Below are positions 27,191-37,780 of a stretch of DNA of 64,000 bases, piece by piece; the first letter of the stretch is position 1, and every line of letters starts with the position of its first letter. The notes beneath the pieces were generated by a model that worked only from the letters and a program-made list of their open reading frames with translations, was not told where the DNA came from and searched no databases. The translations under genes and the position numbers were made by a program. The DNA is from Prorocentrum cordatum. Taxonomy: Eukaryota; Sar; Dinophyceae; Prorocentrales; Prorocentraceae. The stretch lies in NCBI GenBank assembly GCA_963575745.1, contig CAUYUJ010000169.1, forward strand, positions 53,287 to 117,286, written 5' to 3'.

Positions 27191-27830
27191 CTCCTGGCGG
27201 ACATGTTTTTGCCCACGGCCGTCGAGGATCGAGGCAGGGCGTTTTCGGGCGTTTTCGGTGAACTTTGGCCGTCGTCGGCTTCCTGGAGCCCAGGGGCCTA
27301 CTGGGGCTTCGCGGGGGGCGCTGCCTGGCTAGCCCCGACATTGCCCTGGCGCGGCCCCCATGCCGCGCCTTTGCGCACAACGAGTTTGGAGAATTTGTCG
27401 CCCCCTGGCTCCCAGCAGCTCCCTCTAAACAACGGCCAGCATGTGTCTGTGTAGGTACGCATGGATGCAAGGGGGGTCTGAAACCGCCCTAAGCACGGGC
27501 GCTTCGAAAGCCTTCCGCTGGAAGGGCCTCCCGCGTACAGCTGAACCTAGGATTATGAGCAGCCTTAGCTTTGGAGGAATACCCCGATGTGATTCGTGCT
27601 TGGGCTCTCCAACTTGAAATGGCCTGCGCTTGGCGTGTCTCCATGGGGACTTGAGCTCTCGGCGAATGGGCGCGTGTTCTTGTTGAACGGTCGTGTGCCC
27701 ATGTCTCGACTGTTAGAGACTGCAGCGAGGTGTATGCCGATGAAGCAGCTACACCTCGAAGTTTTGCGTGGCTCTGTACCAACAACAAATGTACCAATCG
27801 ATGTGCATTGTGAGTGTGCATGCTTCCTGC
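27191..27830. other. Non-repetitive stretch, no recognised gene
   Basis: Ordinary base composition. ORFs exist on both strands but none shows a known domain, and none is favoured over its opposite-strand shadow. Confidence 0.3.
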
Positions 27831-28440
27831 TGTGGCTCGCGTCGTCGCCGTCGCCGGGCGCGGCGCGGAGGCCCAGCGCCTCTGGCCACGCCGACGCGGC
27901 CGCGGGCGTCGCCGTCGGTCTGTCGTGGTCGGTCGTGGTCGGTCGTGGTCAGTCGTCGTGGTCGGTCGTGGTCAGTCGTCGGCGTCGTCGCCGGCGTCGT
28001 CGTCGTCGCCGTCGCCGGCGGCGGCGTCGTCGCCGTCGCCCTCACCCTCGCCGTCGTCGGCGTCGTCGTCGTCGCCGTCGGCGTCGTCGTCGTCGGGCGC
28101 GGCGCGGAGGCCCAGCGCCTCGGGCGACGCCGACGCGGCCGCGGGCGCCGCCCCCGCCGCGCCGCGGCCCGCGGCGCAGCCCGGGGGACCCACGCCGCCG
28201 GCGAGCGGCAGGCCGGCGCCGCCGCCGCCGAGCCGCCTCGGACGACGACGACGCCGCCGACGCCGCCGACGATGACGGACGACCGCGACGCCGTCGGCGA
28301 CGACGCCGACGAAGGCGACGACGACGACCCCGCCGACGCCGACGCCGACGCCGCCGACGAAGAGGGCGGCGGCGGCGACGACGGCGTCGACGACGACGAC
28401 GACGACGACGGGGACGATGACGACAGCGGCGACGAGCCTC
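27831..28440. repeat. (GTC/GCC/GAC)n GC-rich microsatellite
   Basis: Trinucleotide-type repeats with a duplicated block (GGCGCGGCGGAGGCCCAGCG near 27858 and 28098). No gene. Confidence 0.85.
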
Positions 28441-29254
28441 CAGAGGGTCACATAGGCCAGATGCTTTCGACGCGTTCGCTGGTTCCCGGAGGTGTTCCAG
28501 CCTCGGGTTGTTTTTCAGCGGCTCCGCCACGTCGAAGGCGTTCCGGGGCTACCCGGATTGTCCCGAACGGCCGCCGAAGGCCCGTGTCATGGCCCGGCGG
28601 CGCCGCCGACGGCGACGAGCCCTCCTCGGGGGCAACGATAGGGGGGATAGGCTCAGGGGAGGATGCATCGACACCCCATTGGCCCAATGATCGTCGGCCC
28701 CCCGCCCGGGAAGGTGCGCACTCGCTATTGAGAGCCCATCGCCGAGATATCGGCGATGTACCGCTGCTTATCGATATTTCCCCCCCTGCCCAGACATCTG
28801 GCTGCTCCAATTTCTTTGATGCCGGGGCCCCAGAGGTCCGGACCACTTCCCTAAGGCCGGTGTTTCGTCCTGAGTTGTTTTGTTGACGCTCCCAAGCCCC
28901 ATCGAGGGCCCCAAGAGGCCGGAAACGGCCAGAAACCGCCCGCTCCAACTTTTGTCGGCAGCTCATCGCCGAGCTATCGGCAATGCACCGCCGAGACCAG
29001 GTGAGCGACGCAAAAGGGGGGGGGTCGTATTCACCGACATTGGCGCGTAAGTTGCCCGCGTAGGGTCGCGCGTCAGCACTCTCGTCTCCAATATGGCGTG
29101 CCGCGCTGGCGGCCCGCGTGACGAAGCCTCCGCGCAAGGCCGCTACGTCACCTCGCGTACGACCCGTTTCTGTTCGTCGTTCAGGTCGATGTGCCCTGCC
29201 CCCCTGAGCCTAGGCCTCCCAGATGGGGTCCGAGTAGATGGCGTCGGAGAGTCG
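28441..29254. repeat. Mosaic of dispersed repeats, no gene
   Basis: Contains CGATGCATCG-type near-palindromes at about 28740-28765 and 28965-28992. A segment at about 28998-29120 (GTGAGCGACGCAAAAG ... GCGCGTAAGTTGC) recurs at 31068-31170. Confidence 0.5.
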
Positions 29255-29402
29255 CGCCGTATCGTCGATGCATCGCCGATGCGGCTCGATGTGGAACCCG
29301 AGTATCTCCACGCTGGCGTCGCCGATGCATCCCCGATGTCGCCGATGCATCGGCGATGCAGCGGCGATGTATTGCCGATGCAACGGCGCTGCATCGGCGA
29401 CA
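29255..29402. repeat. CGATGCATCG palindrome array
   Basis: At least ten ATCGCCGAT or ATCGGCGAT half-sites in 150 bases. Includes the perfect 18-bp palindrome TCGCCGATGCATCGGCGA near 29340. Confidence 0.85.
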
Positions 29403-29430
29403 TAAACTTAATTTTTGGAGCTTTAAACGC

Positions 29431-29595
29431 CGTAAACATAAACGTTTGGAGCTCCGCGCGGATTTCTTAGATCCGCGCTGGGCGCCCCCGGCAGCGCCTC
29501 CGGCGCCGCCCCTGGCGCGCTCCGCGCGCCACGGAGGGGGGTCCAGCGCAGATCCAAGAAATCTGCGCGGAGCGCCAAGACTTTATGTCTATGCG
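29431..29595. mobile_element. Fold-back MITE, family F1, copy 1
   Basis: About 47-bp imperfect terminal inverted repeats: left ACATAAACGTTTGGAG then CTCCGCGCGGATTTCTTAGA, mirrored on the right, ending TTTATGT. A GC-rich centre lies between. Copy 2 is at 63654. Target duplication unclear. Too short to encode a transposase. Confidence 0.8.
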
Positions 29596-29834
29596 TTTTT
29601 ACATATTCGAATCTGCTCCGACAGCATCTTGGACCGAGCATTTTCTTTGGGTGGAGGGCAGTTGGTGAAATCTGAAACGCCGTTTCGATGGACGTTCGAG
29701 GCTTGAATCTGCAGAAGGTGGATCACAAGACGGATTGATTGTCGAGGTGCAGAAGCCCATATGGATTTCACCCTGAGCCTTCCACCCTGAGAGAATGCTC
29801 AGTTGGAGGCATCAAGTGCGCCAGTCCCCCCCCC
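29596..29834. other. No gene seen
   Basis: Short unique stretch between two fold-back elements. Confidence 0.4.
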
Positions 29835-29841
29835 GATCGTT

Positions 29842-30034
29842 TCGGGTCGGGCGAAAGGGGGGGACTGGGAAAGGGGGGGTTACGAAATTTGCTGCATGCA
29901 GCCGGTTTCGGCCTTACCGAGGGGCCCATTCCTCGATACATAGCCGCCTCCAGCGCCGGGAGGCGCCGGGAAAATCAGCTACGTGAGCTGATTCTCAACC
30001 CCCCCCTTTGCTATCCCCCCCTTTCGCCCGACCC
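29842..30034. mobile_element. Fold-back MITE, family F2, copy 2
   Basis: Terminal inverted repeats of about 35 bp (TCGGGTCGGGCGAAAGGGG on the left) flanked by the direct repeat GATCGTT (29835-29841 and 30035-30041). Inside are a GCTGCATGCAGC palindrome and an AATCAGCT hairpin. Non-coding, non-autonomous. Confidence 0.8.
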
Positions 30035-30041
30035 GATCGTT

Positions 30042-30502
30042 GCCTCTCACCTCCAGAGGCCCACAGACCCGGATCTCCGACGATGCGGCTCGCTCTCCCC
30101 TTCGGCGGCGCTTCCTCGGCCTCGCTCGGCCTCTCGTCGGCGGGCCTGTCCTCTTCCAGAGGGGGGGGGGAACACACACAGGCACAAGGGAAAGTAGTCG
30201 GAGGTGGAGAGCCCTCCTACCCCGACACGTCGATTAAGGAATTGGCCGTTTTCGGTTCGCGAGAGGGCGTCGCGGCTGTCATTTTTGCGGGGCCAGGTCC
30301 GTCGGTTTCGGTCCCAGGCCGTTTTCATTAAGGGGAGGTTTATTAACGGGAGGTTTGACCACCGCCGAAGTAGAGGAAGGGAAGTGGAGGGGAACCCAGA
30401 CCCCCCCGCGCTGTGACAAAAAATCGCGGCGGCAGGTTTTTCGCTATGATCAGCCTCCCAGGGCCCTCCCTGGGCCTCGGAACTGTCAAAAAACGACTCG
30501 GG
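30042..30502. other. No gene; possible dispersed repeat at 3' end
   Basis: The stretch near 30410-30500 (CAAAAAATCGCGGCGGCAGG ... CCAGGGCCCTCCCTGGGCC) resembles 63340-63420 and 61270-61370 in layout (Lys-like A run, then GGCCTCCAGGG), suggesting a dispersed repeat. Confidence 0.4.
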
Positions 30503-30638
30503 TTAAATCGGGCCTGTCCCTCTACACGGGGAATATTCAAAAATAGTCAAAAAATTGTCTGGGGACTATTTTTGAATATTTTGGGGCATCTTTGGCGCAT
30601 TTTTTGAATATTTGCCTGTAGGGACACGCCCGACTTAA
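30503..30638. mobile_element. TTAAGTCGGGC MITE (family F3), copy A
   Basis: Inverted ends TTAAATCGGGCCTGTCCC / ...GACACGCCCGACTTAA with the inner CTACA/TGTAG, AT-rich middle (GTCTGGGGACTATTTTTG). Perfect 8-bp target duplication GACTCGGG at 30495-30502 and 30639-30646. Confidence 0.92.
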
Positions 30639-30646
30639 GACTCGGG

Positions 30647-31345
30647 ATGAAAAACTGGTCCGGGTCAAGGGGTCCAGACCTCTGGGGGTCGACGTTGCGA
30701 AAAAATCACGACGTCGGGGGACTTGGAAGACGAGACTCGAGAAAATATTGGAAAAGAGTGGAGGGGGAGTCGAAGCTCCAGAACATGTGGGAAAATATGC
30801 GGGGGATCCTGGGACTTGTGTCCATTTATTTGAGCGTGTTCCTGGGCCCCTTTGCCATCACCTGGCCCCGGCACCATCAGCAACGGATACCGGGCGACAA
30901 AGCTTGCCGCGGGGGGAACGGCTCGGGACCTCTGGGGCCGCGCATGGACACATCACGTCGGATGCCTTTGGGGAGGTCCCGCGAGGCCCAGAGGGCCGGA
31001 GGGCCCTGAAGGTCCCTTGAGGGCCTCCGGAGGTCTCCCGGGGTCCCCGTCGAGCTTCCAGAGGGCCAACTGAGCGACGCAAGAAGACGGGTTCGATTGC
31101 GCCGACATTTGCGCGTAAGCTGCTCGCGTAGGGTAGGCGCCCTCGCTTCCAGCGTAGCGTGCAGGGTGGGCGGCCCGTTCCAGCCTGTGCCACAACCTAG
31201 GCCCTGTCCTTCAGCGGAGACCGCGCCCGTTCCAGCAGTCCCAGTCCAGTGGCGGTGGTGGCGGCCATGGGGGAGAAAGAAGAAGAGTTTGTCACATAGT
31301 TGGGCAGTCGTATGCGTCTTGTTGCACCACCACCACCACCAGGAC
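30647..31345. repeat. Dispersed repeat mosaic, no gene
   Basis: 31068-31170 repeats 28998-29120. The rest is unique or too diverged to classify. No coding signal. Confidence 0.4.
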
Positions 31346-32400
31346 GTCTTCAGAAGAGTCTTATTACCACCACCACCACACCTAAGTCAAGGGCGTCTTT
31401 CAGAGGAGTCCTTATTACAGGGGGCTCTTACTGAAGGGATCCTTACGAAAAGGCATCCCCACAAATGAGGCTGCATTGAAACCATCCGTCTAAAAGATCC
31501 ATTAGCAACATATCCTTGCTCAGGAACCCGCATCCTTTTCAAAGAGCCATTATCAAATGCAGTAGTAATAAGGGAACCATACTACAAAAGATCCTCACCG
31601 AGAGGACAAATACTAAAGGATCCGCCGTGAGGATGCCGTATGAAAAAGGCATGTATACGAAGGATCTCGTAGTAAAGCTGCCAGTTCCAAAAGGGCCCGT
31701 ACGAAAGGAAGCATAAGGAATAAATACATACCACAGGGATCCTTACCGAGGGGATCCTTATTGAAGGCATCTTTGCCTTGTCCAGGACTCCTTACATAAT
31801 AGATCCATAGTAAGGAGCCCTTCATCATTACTATCAAAAGTACCATTGGATCCTTACTAAGGGGGGGAAAGGGGGGGTACTGATGGATCCGTACAACGGC
31901 GTCCCCACTAAGAAGACCTCATTACATGCATCCATATTAAGGGAACAGCAATAAGAAGGGTATCATTGTTCAGGTACCCGCATCTTCCTTCAGGAGCCAT
32001 TACCAAAGGAAGTAGTAGCAAGGGATCGTTGCCACAGGGGTCCTATCCGAGAGGGCACAAACTAAATGAACCCTCCCGATGGAGCATTACCAAACGCATT
32101 ATGATTAACGACCCCATTGCTAAAGGTATTCGTGCAGAGGGACCCTTACTAAATGAGGCACGAACAATGAGTCCTTACTACAGGGATCCTCATTGAAGGG
32201 GTCCTTATTAAAGGCATCATTGCTAATGACCCCTCGCCCAAGGAATCATCACTAAGGACTCCTCCCGTACAGGAACCCTTTTTCTAACGAATGCTTATCA
32301 TAAGCATCCTCATTCCGGATCCCCCAGTAAAGGAAATTTGCTCTGGACCTTTTGGAACAAAGGCATCATTCAAGAAATGTGTGCAAAGGATTCTTCACTA
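31346..32400. repeat. Degenerate GGATCCTTAYTAAAGG minisatellite
   Basis: Units of about 15-22 bases carrying GGATCC, CTTACTAA/ATTA and AAGG or AGGCATC recur over 1 kb, heavily diverged. Unusually AT-rich for the window. No gene. Confidence 0.75.
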
Positions 32401-33046
32401 AAGGAGTTCTCAGTCTGGATCCCTGCGAGTTTCGCAGGGGGAGATTCGACCCTTGAGCCCGTTGCAAGAGGGCCTGGGGGTCCAAGGCCCCTGAGGTAGC
32501 CCGTCCTGGGAAGGAGAAGCGACACCACCACCGCCAGGGGGGGCACCTCCATCGAGGAGGTCCACGATGCATCTCCGAGCTGGGGATAGTGGGTGTCTCG
32601 AGCGAACAGGGGGGGCCATACCACCAGGGTGACCCCTTGGCTCGTCCCGCTGAGCGGTGGTCCCTGGTGGTAGTGGTGTCGCCTGTCCTTGCTCCAACGA
32701 AGATAGTCCAAGAACCCCGATACCGCCGAAGCACCTGCCAGGATGTCCAGAATGGCGTCAAACAAGCTCCTGTATGGCCAAAAGATGGCATCAGGAGACC
32801 CACCAGACGACCCAATGAAAGCTTCTGGGTGTTTAAATCAATGAACGGACCATGATGTTTCTGAGTTCCCAACCATCCTGTGGTGTTGTGTCTTCGTTTT
32901 GAAGAGACGACGCCCCGCGCCTCTTTCCTTCCCTCCCGCCGCCCTCCCCCATCCTCCCATCTTTGCTTCTGCCCTACGCATGTTCTCATCATCACCGTCA
33001 GCGTCAGCATCTTCCTCCTTTCGGTACACCCACATGTTTTGAGCCC
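32401..33046. other. No gene recognised
   Basis: On the minus strand, about 32690-32830 can be read as a hydrophobic exon-like segment (FWPYRSLFDAILDILAGASA), but no family or splice context is clear. Confidence 0.25.
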
Positions 33047-33390
33047 CACCGAAGGCCTTTGTGACAGCGCCCGCATGGCGGCCACGTGCAATTTCGGCAC
33101 ATCTCTCACATGTTTCGTGGCCCCATACGGAGATCCACCGAAGGCCCCAGTGGCAGCGCCCGCATGGCGGCCACGCCCCATTTCGGCACTCACACGCTCC
33201 GTGGTCCCCATAGGAGCTTCACCGAAAGCCCCAGTGGCAGCGCCCGCATGGCGGCCCCACCCAATTTTGGCACACCCTTCACACGCTTCGTGGCCCCATA
33301 GGGAGCTCCACCGATGGCCCCGATGGCAGCGCCCACATGGCGGCCCCGCCCCATGTGGGCACACCGCTCACGCGCTTCGTGACCCCATCG
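33047..33390. repeat. ~84-bp tandem repeat, 4 units
   Basis: Units contain CCACCGAAGGCCCCAGTGGC, AGCGCCCGCATGGCGGCC and CACACGCTTCGTGGCCCCAT. Confidence 0.85.
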
Positions 33391-34660
33391 GGAGCTTTCC
33401 CTCCTTCGTCGCGCATGCCTTGCGATTCTAAGGCCTGTATATGGTTGGGTCCTTCGCCAGGATAATGTTTGCTGCGCGTTTGGGACTCCGCCGGAACATT
33501 CAGAGCACGTTTCCCCTTGGGGGATCTGCCGTAATTGGTTGCCACGCAATCCTGCCGGTTCGAACGTTTGGCACATTATAGTGAATTCAGTATGTTTTGC
33601 TGGAGCTCCGCCTGAACACATCCCGAACGTATTTACCATTATTTTTCTCTCTGGGGGCAACGTCAGGGGGGGATAGGTTTCAGGGGGGATGCATCAACCG
33701 CCAATCGCCCATTCATCGCCGACAGGGGCCCGACAGACCCCCCCCCCGTCCAGCTCCGTGCAGTGTCGCTATCGAGGGCTTATCGCCGACCTATCGGCGA
33801 TGTATCGCCGATTCAAGGTCGACGTTCCCCCTTCCCTCCACCTGAGCTGGTCCCCCCCTAACGTTGCCCCATCGCCTCCTCCACTGTGCGGTAGGAGCGC
33901 TGGGTAAGAGTTGCGTCTGGCCTCAGACCCAGGGGAACTCCTTCTCTGATGAGGGCGGCAGTGATATCCGCGGCCAGTCCACGAGTAGAGTTCCACCTGC
34001 TTCCAGGCGCTGGAGCGGCCGCGAGTGGCTCCAAGTTTTCCCTGGAGATGTCTCTGGATTCCCCTGGTGGCTCACCTGGGTTTGCCTCGATTTATGCTTG
34101 GATGTGCCTGGATGCGCCTCGCTTGATCTGCCATTGACCTGGATTTTTGTCTGGCTCGGTCCCCACAAGCCGACGGCGACAAGTCGACAAGCCCCCAGGG
34201 ATTACCCGATGCCCTCACCGCAGTCTGCCCCCCTGGAGACGGTCAGAGGCCGCCTGGCGAGGGCCCAGCGTCGGGCCCGAGCCCGCCCGAGCACGCCGTG
34301 GGCCGTCGGCCCGGGGCGCCGCGCAGACGTCCTGGAGGCGTCCAAGTCAAGCAGTGGCGAAGCGCCCCGGCGTGCCTATAGGCCCACCAAACAGTGTCCT
34401 AAGAGCCTCTTGTGTGGCTTCCGCAGAATGTTGGCGGAACGCTGCTGGCTGGGACTGTCTTGTTTGGACACATCGGCTTCACGTTCTAAGGACACTGTTT
34501 TGGCTATCGGGACAGTGCTGTGTTCTAAGAACATGCCGTAGTAGGCCTGCAGGAATGCCAGGACGGTCGGTCCCTGCTCAACCAAGACGGACAGCTCAAC
34601 GTCTCCCCCAGAGGCCCCAGAGCACACCCAGACGGCCTCCAGATCACCAGAAGGCCCACT
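33391..34660. other. No gene; CGATGTATCG palindromes and a dispersed repeat
   Basis: 33708-33818 carries ATCGGCGATGTATCGCCGAT-type near-palindromes. 33935-34030 (CTGATGAGGGCGGCAGTGAT ... GTTCCACCTGCTTCCAGGC) recurs at 63110-63215. The rest is unassigned. Confidence 0.45.
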
Positions 34661-34681
34661 CCCTGCCCGCTTTGGCTCAAG
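34661..34681 (+). other. Spliced-leader relic (DinoSL-like)
   Basis: The last 11 bases, TTTGGCTCAAG, match the 3' end of the conserved dinoflagellate spliced leader exactly; across 21 bases about 16 match by my hand comparison. It lies 63 bases before the ATG of the ADA-like gene, with an in-frame stop (34694) in between, the layout expected of a retroposed, trans-spliced mRNA. Confidence 0.6.
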
Positions 34682-34744
34682 GCGATGTGGCGCTAGACGT
34701 TGCGGTTCAAACCGGCATTCCTTGTTCGAGGCATCATTCTCTTG

Positions 34745-36345
34745 ATGCATCGTCGCATCGCCCCAGTTGTACATGACTTTCTCTGCCAGCCATCGTTCAG
34801 GCCTGTCAAGGCATATTTGAAGGTGATGACACACAGACAAACGTTGTTATCGAACGGCCAATTCTTCCAGAATGATTTTGCGACGCAGCTAAAACAACTG
34901 CGGAGTTCGGAATTGCACAAAACCGTTTCTGCTATGCCTAAGGGTGCCCTTCTACACACACATCTTGCTGGCATGGGTGATCGATTGTCTTTGCTTCAGA
35001 GCGCACAAACATACTTCACGGACCGTGACGATCAATGCTGGGTCGGCGCGAATGGTGTTTGCCGCGTTTCGTTGCGCAGCGATGCTGGAGAGGTTTGCCT
35101 TGCTGATGTTGATGTTGTAGAGTTGTCACGAGACATGATGTTGCAGCCACCTGATGGAACTGGTGCCGATCTTTCCAACCTGCAGTGGAAGAAATTCGAG
35201 GCATGTTTCGATCGTTTCGATAGTCTCTTTTTTTACGAACCCTTCTTTGTAGATCACGTACTGCCAGCGGTTTTCACGAGCTTACGCAACGACCACGTGT
35301 GTGCAGTGGAGTTAGCCCTGAATCCGTGTCGCAAGCTTCACAGGGGCAGCGGAACAATCGATCCCACAGGAACCCGCCTCATAGGCCTAATCAAAGATTT
35401 TGCTGACCATATTGCTTTTCCGCTGCAGTTCCGCTTGACTTTGAGCCGCCGCAAGTCGATAGAGGACCTACGCGGCGATTGCGAGAGATTTATCGAGTTA
35501 AGGAGGTTGTTTCCAGACAGTGTGACGACATTCGATGTGTCAGGTCAGGAGGGCATTGGGAGGACATTGAGAGAGATGGAGCCTCTGGCAATCGCTTTAC
35601 GCAAAGGTGGGTTTAAACACTGCGCTCTGCATGCTGGAGAAATCAATGATGTCCGGCATCCCGATGTTGTGCAAGCGTTGTTCAGCAGGTCCTGGGAACC
35701 ATTGAGGCTAGCCCACCCCATTGCAACAGCGAAAGCAGGTGATCATATTCTCAATGCTATCAGGTAGAAGGGCATTTGGCTGGAGGTAATGCCTTTCAGC
35801 AATGTGTTCTTGGGATATACTGCAAACATTCAGAACCACCCAATCGTATCTCATAGGGAATTGCTGACATCGCAAGGAGTGATGGCGTCTGATGATGATG
35901 GTATATTTGGAAGCACAAATTTAACTGACAATTTTGCATTCGCAAGTCTAGCTTGGGAGCTAGAAGTACCCAGCATGCGGAAATTGGCTGAAAACAGCAT
36001 CGTTGCAAGTGGCTTTCCAGAGGATGTAAAGCACAAGCTTCAAGCACAGCATAAAAAAGATTGGCAGCAGTGGGAAGCTGAATGCGCAGCACCTGCCGAT
36101 CGCGTCATCGGCCAAATTCTCAGCGCCTCAAAACAAACACATCAGGAGACGCACAACCCCGATCTACTTCAGATGTTTGATCAATTCGTAGGCAACCCGA
36201 TCGCCAGGTTTCGGAGAATGGATGGCATTGCCCTCCAGTATGCTTTTACGATCGAGATGTACACTGCATTGATTCCACCGTTCAGCTCCGAACTTGATGT
36301 TGTGTTTGTTGCATCAAACAGACATGGATATTGGGAAGACCTTAC
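34745..36345 (+). pseudogene. Adenosine deaminase / ADGF-like gene with one in-frame stop
   Basis: The enzyme family deaminates adenosine to inosine using a zinc ion. First ATG is 34745 (MHRRIAPVV); an upstream in-frame TAG (34694) excludes earlier starts. Motifs in family order: PKGALLHTHLAG (zinc His-x-His, near 34940-34975), LHAGEI (catalytic His and Glu, near 35628), LRLAHPIA (expected RIGHG; His kept, both Gly lost, near 35703), then a TAG at 35765-35767, then in the same frame WLEVMPFSNVFLGY, NHPIVSHRELLTSQGV and ASDDDGIFG (zinc Asp, near 35890). The frame is otherwise open with no introns. The length between the first motif and HAGE is longer than in classical ADA, more like ADGF/CECR1 types. 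No clear signal peptide. Homology ends near 36340 where repeat DNA starts. Likely a processed gene copy with a nonsense mutation; readthrough or sequencing error is not excluded. Confidence 0.8.
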
Positions 36346-36429
36346 GGCCGGTGCCGCCGACCCTGAAGGGGGGGACGACGACCACGACGGCGGCGTCGGC
36401 GACGACGACGCTGACGTGGGGCAGAGATG
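36346..36429. repeat. GAC/GGC-rich junction with dispersed 30-bp motif
   Basis: CCTTACGGCCGGTGCCGCCG (36340-36359) recurs at about 40967, both times after an ATATTG.GAAG context. It may mark an intron end, a retroposition scar or an element end. Confidence 0.4.
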
Positions 36430-36960
36430 CTTCGTGGGGCCTCTTCGGAGCGCGCCCGTAGGCCTCTGGGGGGCAGTTTTGGGTCCTCTTGGGAGCATTT
36501 TGGGGCCCCTTGTAAGAGCCTCTTGGTGGTCCCTTCGGGCTTCCTAGGGGGTTCTTGGGGCCTCTTGGGGGCCTCTTGGGGCCTCCTAGGGGGTTCTCAG
36601 TGCCGAGGGCTCGAAATGTTCGTTCGGGTTCCCGTGTGGTCACCCTCTTGGAGCCGTTTTGGGGCTTCTTGGGCCATCCTGCGGCCGTCTTGTGTTGATT
36701 TGGGGCCGTCTTAGAAATCTCTTGGGGGACTCTTGTGCAGATTTTTGTGGCATCTTGGGCCGTCTTATGGCGTCGGGAAACCGAAAAGGCGAGAACGCCA
36801 GATTCTTTCGAACACCAGATTGAAATCATTGAGTTCTGCTTCTTGGGGCTCTATTGGTGTGCTCTTGGAGGCCTCTTCGAGCCTCTTGGCAGCCGCTTGG
36901 GCTGTCATGAGGCCATCTCTGGCGTCTTGTCTCCTTTGCCTTGGCTTTGGGCTGGGTAGG
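36430..36960 (+). repeat. 10-11-bp phased CTTGGG repeat, copy 1
   Basis: TCTTGGGGCC-type units about every 10-11 bases. Includes CCGAGGGCTCGAAATGTT, GGCGTCGGGAAACCGAAAAG and an ATTGAGTTCTGC-like end that recur in order at 56690-57330. Non-coding. Confidence 0.75.
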
Positions 36961-37780
36961 GCGAATGCATGGGGGGCTGACCGCTCGGCGGGAGGCACCG
37001 CGAGCGCGCTTCTCGCAGGGCGCGCCAGAGGTGACCTCGCCCCCCCACTCGAGCGAGTCGCTTTGCGAAGAGGGCGCAAGCGCGTTGAATGGCCCCGCCC
37101 ACCCGCACCTGCCCCGCCCCAGAACGCGGGGTTCGGGCGGGGGCTTCTTCCCACCCCGAGCGCAGAGGCTCGAGGAGGTCCCCCTCCGCGCGGTTCCAGG
37201 ACCACTCGAGAGGTGTGACTCACGCGTGCACGCGCAGACCAGAGCCTGCTCCGCAGGACCATGCCCTGGTGGAGGGCCTGGCCCCTCTCCCCCACGTTGG
37301 CGCGGTCCTGGCTCGTCTCTCTCTCTCTCTCTCTCTCTCTTGCGGCACTCCCCCACGTGCTTGCCGCATTCGCTTCGCTGCAGCTCGCTCCGCGCCGTCG
37401 GGACCGATTGTTTGGCGATTCGGGGCTTTCTTGGACCGTCTTGGGCGCCTCTTGGGCTGTCTTGGGGCCTTTTTGGGCCCCAGGACCCCCTCGGGGGAGG
37501 ATGGCATTCTGACCCGGGACCCCCCCCCCCTTGGGACCCCCCTCAGGATATCCCCAAGAGGGGGAAGGGATCAAAGGCAATGGGCTTCCACTCGACTCAA
37601 CTGCGGCGTTGCTCAATCTCGCTTTGGTTTTGCTTTGGCTGGTTCGCTCGACGAGGAGAGCCCAGTGAAAGGGGGGGGGAGCGGCGAAGGGCTCTGGGAA
37701 AGGAGGGTCAAACGCGACGGCGATGGCGACGACGACGACGACGACGACGACGTCGAGTCAAAAAGAACAGCGTCTTCCAC
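36961..37780. other. No gene; GC-rich spacer with short CT run
   Basis: Contains CTCTCTCTC at about 37315-37340, a CTTGGGC phased patch at about 37420-37500 and a GAC repeat at 37725-37755. An ORF is open through it in frame with the next gene, but composition differs sharply from 37781 onward, so I do not treat it as coding. It could be an intron. Confidence 0.4.

Noticed and set aside
28042-28530. Asp- or Arg-rich proteins on both strands of the 28-kb block
   Set aside because: Trinucleotide repeat translations with no non-repeat core.
34700-34744. Upstream start for the ADA-like ORF at 34700
   Set aside because: That codon is TTG; an in-frame stop lies at 34694 and the first ATG is 34745.
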